In this document: positions 18,801 to 26,492 of the stretch, one piece after another
Numbering within the stretch: the first letter of the stretch is position 1
Layout of the letters: each line of letters opens with the position of its first letter
DNA from: Cohnella caldifontis
GTDB lineage: Bacteria > Bacillota > Bacilli > Paenibacillales > Paenibacillaceae
DNA length: 64,000 nt
Direction of reading: 5' to 3'
Assembly: GCF_029360585.1 (NCBI RefSeq)
Contig: NZ_JAQZSJ010000010.1
Span: 62,001 to 126,000, forward strand
Made by a program: the position numbers and the translations under genes
The notes under the pieces: generated by a model
The model's input: only the letters and a program-made list of their open reading frames with translations
What the model was told of the DNA's origin: nothing
Database searches by the model: none

Positions 18801-18963
18801 TGTGGGGCTTGCCGTTCGCGGTCGGCGGTCCTTCGTAGAAGACGAAGTTCGGCCGGCCGGCGCGGTTCTCGATCGATCTCCGGAAGGTATCTTCCCGGTT
18901 CCACGTTTCCAAAATGCGTTGCTCGCGGGCTCTGGCCCGTTCTTTGACGTCGATTCGGCGCAT
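15877..18963 (-). CDS. ileS: Isoleucyl-tRNA synthetase, IleS2-like form
   Basis: The enzyme charges tRNA-Ile. The 1028-residue protein has PHIGH at residues near 50, KMSKSKG near 600, an editing domain with LAWTTTPWTLPANVALAV, and a long C-terminal anticodon-binding region. The segment GWDTHGLPVELGVEKQLG, the YWTDLDDPYITLRNEYIE segment and the length point to the eukaryote-like IleS2 group rather than the IleS1 enzyme of about 920 residues in B. subtilis. The ATG at 18963 is preceded by AAGAAGGGG; the longer open frame runs into the T-box leader. It is controlled by that T-box and followed by a terminator. Confidence 0.95.
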   Translation of the reverse strand: MRRIDVKERARAREQRILETWNREDTFRRSIENRAGRPNFVFYEGPPTANGKPHIGHVLGRVIKDFVSRYKTMSGYRVIRKAGWDTHGLPVELGVEKQLGISGKQEIEKYGIEPFIQKCKESVFEYERQWRELTEAIAYWTDLDDPYITLRNEYIESVWNILATIHDKGLLYRGHRVSPYCPDCQTTLSSHEVAQGYEDVKDLTATAKFRLKDSGEYVLAWTTTPWTLPANVALAVHPDIDYVRVRQGDETYIVAGTLAEKVMKGEYETLGSVKGRDLVGLTYEPLFQYAKVENAYRIVDADYVSDASGTGIVHISPAHGEDDNRVARQHGLPMLMVVNNAGRYIDEVTDFAGRFVKDCDVDIVKDLTARGLLYHKEKYEHSYPFCWRCKTPLLYYATESWFIRTTAVKDQLIANNRKIAWYPEHLRDGRFGKFLEDLVDWNISRNRYWGTPLNVWVCESCGKEKAPHSHAELHSLAVGHVAEDLELHKPYVDDVKLRCECGGTMNRTPEVIDVWFDSGSMPFAQYHHPFGDEKTFREQYPADFICEGIDQTRGWFFSLLAVSTLYNGQVPYKSVISTGHVLDENGQKMSKSKGNVIDPWEIIDEFGTDAFRWALLADSAPWNSKRFSKTIVAEAKSKVIDTLVNTHAFYALYADIDGFDPKKHPRRKSDNKLDRWILSRLNTLAGEVRKGLDANDFLNPARAIEGFVDELSNWYVRRSRDRFWGSGLTDDKAAAYHTLRDTLLTVSRLIAPYVPFVAEDIYRNLGGGESVHLADFPKEDPALTDEALERDMAAVRAVVELARNVRNETGIKTRQPLSELLVSLSADLDLSKYEEIILDELNVKRITQVSDDSGFVRFHMKLNLKIGGKKYGKNVGPIQQALKSLTAEEAREVVSGGSFRMTSPEGEALDIPLEELLVEKEAKSGFASASGGGVTVALNTEITPELEQEGLVREVIRAVQDTRKKLDLPIEARIRLTIDADAETVAAIQAFEHVLRENVLLREVAFDLKEDMERVQAGDKTIGLSIEA

Positions 18964-18991
18964 CCCGTACACCCCTTCTTTTCTGATCGCA

Positions 18992-19298
18992 AAATAAAAA
19001 AAAGCCCCGTCCCCCGAAAGGGACGAGGCGTGCTCGCGGTACCACCCTTGTTCCGCCGCTATGCCCGTTCGAAAGGCAGAGGGACGGCACTTGTCGGCCG
19101 ATCGGCGATCGGCCCGCCCGGTAACGGCAGGCATCCGGCGCCCTCTACTGAGCCGCGGATCCGCGGGCAGGTTCAAGGGGCGTCTCGGGGACGATGTTCA
19201 GCCGGGTCCGAACGTTGGCTCGCAGCGGCCGCCAACTCTCTGGGATCGGAAACTCCGCTTACTGGTTCCCGTCTTCGACGTTTGCCATGTGCAATCTT
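18992..19298 (-). promoter_or_regulatory. T-box riboswitch leader of ileS
   Basis: The diagnostic T-box AAGGGTGGTACCGCG is at 19049-19035. It is followed by a terminator hairpin (GCCTCGTCCC ... GGGACGGGGC with a T-run, 19029-18995). Upstream lie stem I elements including an AGAGAG motif. The likely specifier codon is ATC at 19195-19193 in GAACATCG, matching isoleucine. Uncharged tRNA-Ile would stabilise the antiterminator and turn on ileS. Confidence 0.92.
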
Positions 19299-19304
19299 AT
19301 TATT

Positions 19305-19333
19305 GTTATACGGTTTGGCGCGCCTTTTGTCAA
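19305..19333 (-). promoter_or_regulatory. Sigma-A promoter of the ileS T-box transcript
   Basis: On the minus strand TTGACA (19333-19328) and TATAAC (19310-19305) are separated by 17 bases. Transcription would start a few bases before the T-box stem I. Confidence 0.8.
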
Positions 19334-19383
19334 ATCCTTCGGCGCCCGGCCGTGACGAGGCTGGGCATCGTTTCCGGTACGAC

Positions 19384-19424
19384 GCAAAAAAACCGCCCAA
19401 GCGGATTTCTCCTCACGGACGGTT
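19384..19424 (-). terminator. Intrinsic terminator after divIVA
   Basis: AACCGTCC and GGGCGGTT form an 8-bp stem with one wobble pair, followed by a run of T on the minus strand. It lies 26 bp beyond the divIVA stop codon. Confidence 0.7.
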
Positions 19425-19449
19425 CCCCAGGCCGGTCCATCGTTCCGGC

Positions 19450-19935
19450 TTACGCTTCGATTTCCTTCGGCTCTCGCGTGTCGAGCGAATCCCAGCCGTC
19501 CTTGCCGAGCAAGTCGAGCTGCGTCTCCACGAGCGCGCGGAACCGGGCGCGGTAAATCGCGGCCTGCTTCTTCAGCTCCTCGACTTCCAGCGCGACTTTG
19601 CGCGACTTGGCGAGCGAGTCGTTGATGATCCGGTCGGCGTTCTTCTCCGCTTCCTTCACGATCAGCTGCGCTTCCTTCTTCGCGTTGTTCTTGAGCTCGT
19701 CCGCCGCTTCCTGGGCGACGATGATCGTCTTGCTGAGCGTCTCTTCGATGTTCGCGAAGTGGCCGAGCTTCTCCTGCATCGTCGCAAGCTGGTTCTGCAG
19801 CTCTTTATTTTCGCGGATCATGGCCTCGTAATCCTTGATGATCTGATCAAGGAACTCGTTGACCTCGTCTTCGTCATATCCACGCAGCCGCCGGCTGAAT
19901 TCCTTGTTATGGATGTCGAGTGGCGATAATGGCAT
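19450..19935 (-). CDS. divIVA: Cell-pole and septum protein DivIVA
   Basis: DivIVA binds negatively curved membrane at septa and poles and recruits division-site and sporulation partners. The 161-residue protein starts MPLSPLDIHNKEFSRRLRGY, the conserved lipid-binding DivIVA N-terminus. Two coiled-coil stretches follow (about residues 28-60 and 70-135, rich in A, E and K heptads). The ATG at 19935 has a GGAGGAGG site. It is the last gene of the ylm group and is closed by a terminator. Length and context match B. subtilis. Confidence 0.96.
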   Translation of the reverse strand: MPLSPLDIHNKEFSRRLRGYDEDEVNEFLDQIIKDYEAMIRENKELQNQLATMQEKLGHFANIEETLSKTIIVAQEAADELKNNAKKEAQLIVKEAEKNADRIINDSLAKSRKVALEVEELKKQAAIYRARFRALVETQLDLLGKDGWDSLDTREPKEIEA

Positions 19936-20027
19936 GGTCTTGCCTCCTCCTATATGCTTTCCGTTAAAGCCGTGCCTTCTTTACAAGGAGTAAATTCGAC
20001 GGGACCCGCGAAAATCCTTCCGCGTTT

Positions 20028-20813
20028 CTACACAAATTTGCCGATTCGCACCCGGGTTCTGCCGCTTTTCGACAGCCCTTCGACTCCGACTACCTTGAAC
20101 CGGCCGAAACCTTTCATCGAGACGACGTCACCTTCCCGCAGCGGGACCGACGGATCTTCCACGGTTTTCCAGTTCACCCGGCAACGGCCGGCCCGGATCG
20201 GCTCGACGATTTTCGCCCGGCTGAGCCGGTAGACGTCGCCGGCGATGCCGTCCAGCCGCAAAGAAGCGACCGAGACGGTCATCTCCTCCCATTGCGGTTG
20301 GACGACCCGCAGCTCCGAGAGCGGCATTACGGCAACGCGGACGTCCACCCGATGGGCCTGTTTCATATGCCCGACCAGGAAATCCCCGATCTCCTCCGCG
20401 ATCACCGCATGGCAGCCGTCTTCCCGGACATGCAGGTCCCCGATCTTCTCCCGTTTGATCCCGAGTCCGAGCAAAGCTCCGAGATAATCCCCATGGTCCA
20501 ATTCGGAAATCCGCCGGTCCTCGGACGAGATGTCCAGCACCGCGATGCCCATGTCTCCCTCATCCAACGCCCGATAGTCCGGCGCGATCAAAGCCCGCTT
20601 TCGCTCCGCCTCGGGGCTTCCGCCATCCAGCCTTACCGCGGCGTCCGGATGGCGATTCGCCAGCGTAGACAAAATAAACGCCTGGCGGGGATCGAGAAAA
20701 TCGGTCCGCCGCATCTCATGACGCTCGGCGGCGCGCTCGACCCATTCCCAGGCGCGGTCCACGAAAGCTTTTTCTTCCGGGTGGAAATGCGAATAAATCT
20801 CGCTCTTGCTCAT
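20028..20813 (-). CDS. ylmH: S4-domain RNA-binding protein YlmH
   Basis: This 261-residue protein has a large N-terminal domain of the YlmH family and a C-terminal S4 RNA-binding domain (residues 180-245, SVASLRLDGIAGDVYRLSRA). YlmH of the ylm operon has been linked to ribosome function. I start at the ATG at 20813 because AGGAAGGG lies about six bases upstream; the GTG six bases earlier would be too close to that site. It lies between ylmG and divIVA as in Bacillus. Confidence 0.9.
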   Translation of the reverse strand: MSKSEIYSHFHPEEKAFVDRAWEWVERAAERHEMRRTDFLDPRQAFILSTLANRHPDAAVRLDGGSPEAERKRALIAPDYRALDEGDMGIAVLDISSEDRRISELDHGDYLGALLGLGIKREKIGDLHVREDGCHAVIAEEIGDFLVGHMKQAHRVDVRVAVMPLSELRVVQPQWEEMTVSVASLRLDGIAGDVYRLSRAKIVEPIRAGRCRVNWKTVEDPSVPLREGDVVSMKGFGRFKVVGVEGLSKSGRTRVRIGKFV

Positions 20814-20824
20814 AAGCACCCTTC

Positions 20825-21094
20825 CTAACTGCGGCTGAAAAACGAAACGATGGCATCCAGGCCGGCCGCCACGAAGCGCAGCGCGAACAGCGCGATGATC
20901 GGCGAGATGTCGAGAATGCCGCCGATCGGCGGAATCAGCCTGCGAAAAGGGCGCAAATACGGTTCGACGAGCTTGCCGAGGAAATCGCCGACCACGCTGT
21001 TCTTCACCGCGGGCAGCCAGGACATCAGCACGTAGATCAAGATCATGTAGAAATAGACGTTATAAAGCAAATAAATGTAACCGCTGATCGTCAA
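20825..21094 (-). CDS. ylmG: YggT-family membrane protein YlmG
   Basis: This 89-residue integral membrane protein has two hydrophobic segments: YIYLLYNVYFYMILIYVLMSW near the N-terminus and DISPIIALFALRFVAAGL near the C-terminus. A conserved FRRLIPPIGGILDISP loop joins them. YggT/YlmG proteins sit beside sepF in many Gram-positive and cyanobacterial genomes and are thought to act in membrane or division-linked processes. The start is TTG at 21094 with GAGGTGA upstream, seven bases after sepF. Confidence 0.9.
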   Translation of the reverse strand: MTISGYIYLLYNVYFYMILIYVLMSWLPAVKNSVVGDFLGKLVEPYLRPFRRLIPPIGGILDISPIIALFALRFVAAGLDAIVSFFSRS

Positions 21095-21101
21095 TTCGGA
21101 G

Positions 21102-21554
21102 TCACCTCATTTTGGGATAATCGGCATCCTCCGAGAGCATCTCCGTGATCGTGCCCGACACTTCCACGGAATCCGGCGTGCAGAGGAAAATGTCGGGTCC
21201 AAGCTTGGAAATAGTCCCGCCGAGCGCGTAAACGGTGCCGCTGAGAAAGTCGACGATCCGGATCGCGTGCTCGCGGCGAATCCGCTGGAGGTTGACCACG
21301 ACGGAACGGCGGGATTTCAGATGATCGGCGATCTCCTGGGCTTCCTCGTACGTTCTCGGTTCGGTAAGCACCATGCGGGCGCTTTTTTGGGAATGGATGC
21401 TGACCACGTTATTCTTACTCCCATTCCTACGCGATTCGAAAGGGGAAGTTTCAATTTCCGTTTCTTCCCGGGCGCCCGCGCGCTCGGTATCCCGCTCGAT
21501 CTCTTCTTCCTCCTGAAGCCCCAGGTAATTCAAGAATCGGTTCATGACGCCCAT
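21102..21554 (-). CDS. sepF: Cell division protein SepF
   Basis: SepF binds FtsZ and, through an N-terminal amphipathic helix ([13 protein letters not shown]), the membrane, and shapes the Z-ring. After an acidic and polar linker (residues 15-60) the conserved SepF core begins around [20 protein letters not shown] and ends [14 protein letters not shown]. The 150-residue length is normal. It sits between ylmE and ylmG. An ATG at 21554 with an AGGAGG-like site upstream fits the membrane helix; a second ATG lies four codons in. Confidence 0.94.
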   Translation of the reverse strand: MGVMNRFLNYLGLQEEEEIERDTERAGAREETEIETSPFESRRNGSKNNVVSIHSQKSARMVLTEPRTYEEAQEIADHLKSRRSVVVNLQRIRREHAIRIVDFLSGTVYALGGTISKLGPDIFLCTPDSVEVSGTITEMLSEDADYPKMR

Positions 21555-21598
21555 GGTTAGCCCTCCTCCAAATGTCCGTTCCGCCCCGGTACGGATCG

Positions 21599-22294
21599 TT
21601 ATCCTTCTCTATTTTCCTTGCCGACCAATACCGTACCCAGCCGAACCCAGGTCGCGCCTTCTTCCACCGCGACTTCGAAGTCGTTCGACATCCCCATCGA
21701 CAGCTCCCGCAAGGGGACGTCCGTAAGCCCGATCCGATTCAGCTCGTCCCTGAGCTCCCGAAGGCCGCGGAATACCGGGCGCGTACGCTCCGGATCTTCT
21801 TCGTGCGGGGCCATCGTCATGAGACCGATCGGCTTGACCGCCGGGAAGGCGCGCAGCCCGCCCAGAAATTCGGGCACTTGCTCGGGAGGCAAACCGTGTT
21901 TGCTCTCTTCCCCGGATACGTTCACTTGAATCAGGCACGGCACTTCGATGCCGAGCGCGGACGCCTTCTTCTGAATGGCTTCCGCCAGCGGCAGCCGGTC
22001 CAGCGAATGGATATAATCGAAACGGCCGACGACGTCTTTCGCTTTATTCGTCTGAAGGGAACCTATGTAATGGAAGACGGCTTGTCCCTTCAGAAGCTCC
22101 CACTTGTCCTTCGCGTCGGGCCAACGGTTCTCCCCGATCTGACGGACGCCCGCGCCGACGGCTTCCGCCGCCGTCTGCGCCGAAACGTACTTGGTGACGG
22201 CGATGACCGTCACGTCTTCCCGTTTGCGGCCGGAGCGCGCGCACGCCTCCGCGAGTCTGCGTTCCACGTCCCGCAGCCGGCTGTCCAGCGTCAC
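21599..22294 (-). CDS. ylmE: YggS/YlmE-family PLP homeostasis protein
   Basis: This 231-residue protein has the alanine-racemase-like TIM barrel of the YggS/PLPBP family. These proteins hold pyridoxal phosphate without known catalysis and affect B6 and amino-acid balance. The PLP lysine lies in IAVTKYVS near residue 35, and the phosphate site is near [22 protein letters not shown] start at the GTG at 22294, which overlaps the ylmD stop (GTGA) and has GAGGTG upstream; the longer open frame runs into ylmD. Confidence 0.92.
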   Translation of the reverse strand: MTLDSRLRDVERRLAEACARSGRKREDVTVIAVTKYVSAQTAAEAVGAGVRQIGENRWPDAKDKWELLKGQAVFHYIGSLQTNKAKDVVGRFDYIHSLDRLPLAEAIQKKASALGIEVPCLIQVNVSGEESKHGLPPEQVPEFLGGLRAFPAVKPIGLMTMAPHEEDPERTRPVFRGLRELRDELNRIGLTDVPLRELSMGMSNDFEVAVEEGATWVRLGTVLVGKENREG

Positions 22295-23097
22295 GGCAAC
22301 GTCACCTCTTTTTTCCTGCCCAACCAGCTCATCATCCGTCCGGCTTTCCCCTTCTCCGCGCGATGGGAGAAAAACAGATCGGTCCGACAGCTGGTGCACC
22401 AACTAGACATTTCGATGCGGCTCGGCAATATTCCTGCTTTTATCATAAGGTGTCGGTTTAATTCTTTCAAGTCGAGCCTGGCTTTGCCGTCCGCCGTCGG
22501 ATGAAGGACGGGTTTGTCTTCGGCCATCGGAAGCACCCGCCGGATGACGACGTCGTCCACCTCGTAGCAGCACGCCCCGATCGAAGGGCCGATCGCCGCT
22601 CGCAGATCCGCGGGTCTCGTGCCGTACGTTTCGGCCATTCGGGCGACGGCACGTCCGGCGATGTCCGCCACGGTGCCTTTCCAGCCGGCGTGCGCCAGTC
22701 CGATCGCTCCGGTGACGGGATCGTGGAAATACAGCGGCACGCAGTCGGCGAAATATTGGACGAGCAAAACGCCCGGTTCGTTCGTAACGAACGCGTCCGT
22801 ATCTTGGAAAGCCGAATCCCGGTCCAAGCGGCCTTTGCCGGCATCTTCCCGCCGGACGACGGACGCCTCGGCTCCGTGCACTTGCTCCCCGCAAGTCCAA
22901 ACGGCAAAATCCCAACCGAGCGCCTCGGCGACGGCGCGGCGCCTTTCGATGACCCGTGCCGGATCGTCCCCCACGTGCAGCGCGACGTTGCCGGCTTGCC
23001 GCGTCGTAAAACCGGCCGATACGCCTTCGCCGTCCCAGCCGGTCAGGGACAACCGCGAGGTTTCCCCTTCTCGGCCCAAGGGAGCGAATGGTTCCAT
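22291..23097 (-). CDS. ylmD: Multicopper polyphenol oxidase / purine nucleoside phosphorylase family protein YlmD
   Basis: This 268-residue protein belongs to the YfiH/LACC1 family. Members cleave purine nucleosides by phosphorolysis and were earlier reported as laccases. The metal-ligand motifs are visible: EQVHG near residue 70, QYFADCVPLYF near 115, LAHAGWKGTV near 135, and IGPSIGACCYEV near 170. It precedes ylmE with a four-base overlap and follows ylmC, the usual order. The physiological substrate is not certain for this family member. Confidence 0.9.
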   Translation of the reverse strand: MEPFAPLGREGETSRLSLTGWDGEGVSAGFTTRQAGNVALHVGDDPARVIERRRAVAEALGWDFAVWTCGEQVHGAEASVVRREDAGKGRLDRDSAFQDTDAFVTNEPGVLLVQYFADCVPLYFHDPVTGAIGLAHAGWKGTVADIAGRAVARMAETYGTRPADLRAAIGPSIGACCYEVDDVVIRRVLPMAEDKPVLHPTADGKARLDLKELNRHLMIKAGILPSRIEMSSWCTSCRTDLFFSHRAEKGKAGRMMSWLGRKKEVTLP

Positions 23098-23220
23098 GCC
23101 GCCTCACCTCCGCTCCTCAGTGTACCATAACCGGCGCCGGCGCCGAAATCGGACGTAAGCCCTCCAAGCTTCTCGGCGGATCTCCGAATAGACGGCCCCC
23201 GCATGCCTGCTTCCTCCGGC

Positions 23221-23493
23221 CTATCGATTGGCGGCTTCCCCTTCTTCGCGGTACGGTTTGGCGTCATCCAGCCGGACCAGCACGACGTCAGCCCCGATTT
23301 TGACGATGTTGCGCCAGGGAATGACCACGTCGTTGCCTCCCCCGAACATGCCGAAAAACCGCGTCACGGCCGGTACGACGATCGCTTCGATTCTCCCCTG
23401 TCTCAGGTCCAGTTCCAAATCGCTGATTTGCCCGAGCTTCTTGCCGTCCACGATGTTGATGACGTCCTTCGTCTGGAAATCGGAAATTTTCAA
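23221..23493 (-). CDS. ylmC: YlmC/YmxH-family PRC-barrel sporulation protein
   Basis: This protein of 90 residues is a single PRC-barrel (KISDFQTKDVINIVDGKKLG ... GGGNDVVIPWRNIVKIGADVVLV), the YlmC/YmxH family of spore formers. The true start is a TTG at 23493 behind GGAAAGGGGGCGG; the longer open frame upstream is antisense-like arginine-rich sequence. It lies between sigG and ylmD as in B. subtilis, except that ylmA is missing. Its role is not established. Confidence 0.88.
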   Translation of the reverse strand: MKISDFQTKDVINIVDGKKLGQISDLELDLRQGRIEAIVVPAVTRFFGMFGGGNDVVIPWRNIVKIGADVVLVRLDDAKPYREEGEAANR

Positions 23494-23608
23494 CCCCGCC
23501 GCCCCCTTTCCGTTTCCTCCCCTTCCCCCTAAATATATGAGCCCGGCCCCCAAAAAGTCATGAAAAACGTTGCGAAACGGGTTCTCGATCCGACCGCGGC
23601 ATAGAAAC

Positions 23609-23630
23609 GCAAAAGGACCCTTGCGGGTCC
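23609..23630 (-). terminator. Intrinsic terminator after sigG
   Basis: GGACCC-GCAA-GGGTCC is followed by TTTTGCG on the minus strand, a few bases after the sigG stop codon. Confidence 0.75.
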
Positions 23631-23636
23631 GTCCTC

Positions 23637-24419
23637 TTACGTTTTCACGTGCTTCTGCATTTGCTGGATCGCCGACTTCTCGAGCCGGGACACCTGCGCC
23701 TGCGAGATGCCGATTTCCTCGGCGACCTCCATCTGCGTCTTGCCCTCGAAAAAACGCATCGAAAGAATCATTTTCTCCCTTTCGTTCAGCTTCCGCATCG
23801 CTTCGCGCAGCGCGATTTCCTCGATCCACTGGATGTCCTTGTTCCGCTCGTCGCTGATCTGGTCCATGACGTAGATCGGATCTCCCCCGTCGTGGTAGAT
23901 CGGTTCGAACAGCGAAACCGGATCCTGAATGGCGTCGAGCGCGAATACGATGTCTTCCTTCGGCACGCCCAGTTCCGCGGAAATTTCCGAAATCGTCGGC
24001 TCCCGCGCGTGCTGGTTCGTCAGCTGGTCCCGGACCTGCAGCGCCTTGTAGGCGATGTCGCGAAGGCTGCGGGAGACCCGGATCGGATTGTTGTCCCGCA
24101 AGTAGCGGCGGATTTCCCCGATGATCATCGGCACCGCGTAGGTGGAGAACCGGACGTTCTGGCCGAGATCGAAATTGTCGATCGCCTTCATCAGCCCGAT
24201 GCAGCCCACCTGGAACAGGTCGTCCACGTACTCCCCGCGGTTATTGAACCGTTGGATCACGCTGAGCACGAGCCGCAAATTCCCGTTGACCAGCTTCTCG
24301 CGGGCCTCCCATTCTCCCCGGGTTTGCAGAGCAAGAAACAATTCCCTCATCTCGGCGTTGGTCAGGACAGGAAGCTTAGAGGTGTCTACTCCACAAATTT
24401 CCACTTTGTTACGGGTCAA
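23637..24419 (-). CDS. sigG: RNA polymerase sporulation sigma factor sigma G
   Basis: Sigma G drives late forespore transcription. The 260-residue product is nearly the same as B. subtilis SigG in its hallmark parts: the N-terminus TRNKVEICGVDTSKLPVL, region 2 QRFNNRGEYVDDLFQVGCIG and FSTYAVPMIIGEIRRYLRDN, and region 4.2 EEIGISQAQVSRLEKSA. The start is TTG at 24419 with GGGAGG upstream, giving the same N-terminus as the family; the open frame beyond it is not coding. It follows sigE but is separated by a terminator and a likely sigma-F promoter. Confidence 0.97.
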   Translation of the reverse strand: MTRNKVEICGVDTSKLPVLTNAEMRELFLALQTRGEWEAREKLVNGNLRLVLSVIQRFNNRGEYVDDLFQVGCIGLMKAIDNFDLGQNVRFSTYAVPMIIGEIRRYLRDNNPIRVSRSLRDIAYKALQVRDQLTNQHAREPTISEISAELGVPKEDIVFALDAIQDPVSLFEPIYHDGGDPIYVMDQISDERNKDIQWIEEIALREAMRKLNEREKMILSMRFFEGKTQMEVAEEIGISQAQVSRLEKSAIQQMQKHVKT

Positions 24420-24452
24420 TGGCAATTCCTCCCGGGAGCAAACGTTACTGTC

Positions 24453-24481
24453 AAGTATCTCCGGGGAGCCCCTTTTTATTC
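24453..24481 (-). promoter_or_regulatory. Possible sigma-F-type promoter of sigG
   Basis: On the minus strand GAATA (24481-24477) is followed 14 bases later by GGAGATACTT (24462-24453). Both resemble the sigma-F boxes GYWTA and GGNRANANTR, although the spacer is one base short. In B. subtilis sigG is first transcribed by sigma F. No transcript data are available here. Confidence 0.4.
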
Positions 24482-24521
24482 CGGTCGACTCCTGTCGAAT
24501 CCGGGCGGACGAGGGCCGCGG

Positions 24522-24551
24522 ACAAAAGAAAAGACGCGCCACGCGCGCCTT
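24522..24551 (-). terminator. Intrinsic terminator after sigE
   Basis: A short GC-rich stem (AAGGCGCGC / GCGCGTCTT, one mismatch, CAC/GTG loop) is followed by TTTTCTTTTG on the minus strand directly after the sigE stop codon. Confidence 0.65.
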
Positions 24552-25274
24552 TCACACCATTTTGTTGAACTCCTTCCGGAGCCGTTTGATGATGCGTTTT
24601 TCCAATCTGGAAATGTACGATTGCGAAATGCCGAGCAGATCCGCGACGTCTTTCTGCGTCTTCTCTTCCCCGTCCGCCAGGCCGAACCTCAGCTCCATGA
24701 TCGTCCGCTCGCGTTCGGTCAGTTTGTCCAGGGCTTTGTGCAGCAGCTTGCGGTCGACCTGTTCCTCGATGTTGCGGTAAATCGTGTCGTTTTCCGTTCC
24801 CAGCACGTCGGAGAGCAGCAGCTCGTTTCCGTCCCAATCGATGTTCAGCGGCTCGTCGAAACTGACCTCGGTCCGCGTTTTGCTGTTGCGGCGCAAATAC
24901 ATCAGGATTTCGTTCTCGATGCAGCGGGACGCGTAGGTGGCCAGCTTGATCTTCTTCTCGGGATCGAAGGTGTTGACCGCTTTGATCAAGCCGATCGCCC
25001 CGATCGACACCAGGTCTTCGATGTTGATCCCGGTGTTCTCGAATTTGCGCGCGATATACACGACAAGACGCAGGTTGCGCTCGATCAGCATCGCGCGGAT
25101 CGCGGCGTCCCCCGACGGCAGGCGTTCCAACAAGTATTCTTCTTCCTCGCGGGTGAGCGGCGGGGGAAGCGCTTCGCTTCCTCCGATGTAGTAAACCTCT
25201 TCGCTCTTCCAACCGAGCCAGAGCAACAGGCGGTAGAGGGTCAGTTGGGACATCAGCTTCCATTTGACGAGCAT
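24552..25274 (-). CDS. sigE: RNA polymerase sporulation sigma factor sigma E (precursor)
   Basis: Sigma E directs early mother-cell transcription and is made as an inactive precursor cleaved by SpoIIGA. The 240-residue product has a hydrophobic pro-sequence ([20 protein letters not shown]) followed by the processing region [14 protein letters not shown]. Regions 2 ([20 protein letters not shown]) and 4 ([19 protein letters not shown]) are near-identical to B. subtilis SigE. The ATG at 25274 has AGGAGG 12 bases upstream. It follows spoIIGA by 19 bp in the classic spoIIG pair. Confidence 0.97.
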   Translation of the reverse strand: MLVKWKLMSQLTLYRLLLWLGWKSEEVYYIGGSEALPPPLTREEEEYLLERLPSGDAAIRAMLIERNLRLVVYIARKFENTGINIEDLVSIGAIGLIKAVNTFDPEKKIKLATYASRCIENEILMYLRRNSKTRTEVSFDEPLNIDWDGNELLLSDVLGTENDTIYRNIEEQVDRKLLHKALDKLTERERTIMELRFGLADGEEKTQKDVADLLGISQSYISRLEKRIIKRLRKEFNKMV

Positions 25275-25293
25275 GAGCGTTTTAAACCTCCTG

Positions 25294-26256
25294 TCAGGCG
25301 GGTTGGGATGGAGCCGGCCGCTCGCGGCCGGTTGCGACCAGATCAGGGTGAAGGATGGCGCGGTAAGCGCCATCGGACGACAGCCGGCCTCCGTCGAGGC
25401 CGATCAGCAGCCGGGTGGACACCGCCGCCGCCCCCCCTTCCCTCGATAACGTCACGGCATCGGGTTTGACGGCCAGCATCAGGCGGGAAACGCCGTTCAC
25501 CCCGCGGTACGGCACCAGCCGAAGCCGATCCATCCAAGGGAACGCGTCCCGCGCGGCATCGTCCAGCTCCGAAATCAGCTTGTCTGCGGATTCGTTCTGC
25601 AGCCGCTCGCACCATCCGGAAGGAAGGTGCGGCCGCCATAAATCGGCTTCCAGGATCATGACCGGGATCCGGGTGAGCGGTTCGTACAGCCGATTGCCCG
25701 TGTCGAGCAAGGCGGGGATTTCCCACGTCTCCCCGCCCACGCGAATTTCCGCGCGCCAGAGCAGAGCGTCGGTATCGGCTTGCTTCGCCTTCACTTCGGA
25801 CGTTCCGTGGAACAGCCACGCCGACAAGCCGAACGCGGCAGCGAACAACCCGAGCTGCATCCGCCAATCCAGCGCGAGACCGCCGTCTTGCGTGACCGAC
25901 ATCCCGCTCCAGGGAGAGCCTGCGGACTGCAGCAGGCTGCCGAGCCCGATCACCCCGCCGAGCGTGACGAAATTCACCGTATAGAAGACGCCGAACGTGC
26001 GGAGGAAAGCGAGCGGGCCGCCGTACCCGAAGGTAAGCAGCACCATCAGCGCCGACACGAGCACTTTGGCGCCCAGCGAATACAGGTAGGGAACGTCCGT
26101 CCAGAACATGGCGGCCGCGTATGCGGCGCCAAGCACGGAAGCGGCGGCCAGTCTGGCGCGGCCCGGCCGCAGGCGCCTCGCCTTGGCCGTGGCCAGCAGC
26201 ACGGTGCCGTCGACGGCCAGATTCGTGAGAAACACCAAGTCCACATACACGACCAC
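25294..26256 (-). CDS. spoIIGA: Sigma-E processing aspartic protease SpoIIGA
   Basis: SpoIIGA is the septum-localised protease that activates pro-sigma E. The 320-residue protein has five hydrophobic segments in residues 1-150 and a cytosolic aspartic-protease domain with the active-site ALLDTGNRL near residue 185. [16 protein letters not shown] region lies near residue 250. It precedes sigE. Upstream, on the minus strand, TTATACT (26329-26323) could be a -10 box, and TTCGTCAA (26398-26391) resembles one Spo0A box with a mismatch; this regulation is inferred, not shown. Confidence 0.94.
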   Translation of the reverse strand: MVVYVDLVFLTNLAVDGTVLLATAKARRLRPGRARLAAASVLGAAYAAAMFWTDVPYLYSLGAKVLVSALMVLLTFGYGGPLAFLRTFGVFYTVNFVTLGGVIGLGSLLQSAGSPWSGMSVTQDGGLALDWRMQLGLFAAAFGLSAWLFHGTSEVKAKQADTDALLWRAEIRVGGETWEIPALLDTGNRLYEPLTRIPVMILEADLWRPHLPSGWCERLQNESADKLISELDDAARDAFPWMDRLRLVPYRGVNGVSRLMLAVKPDAVTLSREGGAAAVSTRLLIGLDGGRLSSDGAYRAILHPDLVATGRERPAPSQPA

Positions 26257-26440
26257 GGGAACCCCGTCCTTTGTCCGGATGTCCGAAATTCCGCCTGGAT
26301 CGGGCCGGGATGGAATGTACCCAGTATAAGGGCTTTCGCGGCCGATGTCTGTCTAATCTTGCCGCCGCCGGCGGGGGTATTTTTGACGAATGCGGCCGGG
26401 GTTTGCGGGAGAAGCTCTCATGAAGGTTCCCTCTGCTGCA

Positions 26441-26480
26441 CGGACAAAAGACAAGGGCCGTCCCATGGGAACGGCCCTTA
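26441..26480 (-). terminator. Intrinsic terminator after the sugar-binding lipoprotein gene
   Basis: AAGGGCCGT and ACGGCCCTT pair at 26453-26479 around a TCCCATGGGA centre. On the minus strand TGTCTTTTGT follows. Confidence 0.8.
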
Positions 26481-26492
26481 TCGCGGGTTCGA

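Noticed and set aside
15850..19929. 1359-codon plus-strand open frame antisense to ileS and the T-box
   Set aside because: It crosses a terminator, the T-box leader and part of divIVA on the other strand and has shadow composition, so it is not a gene.
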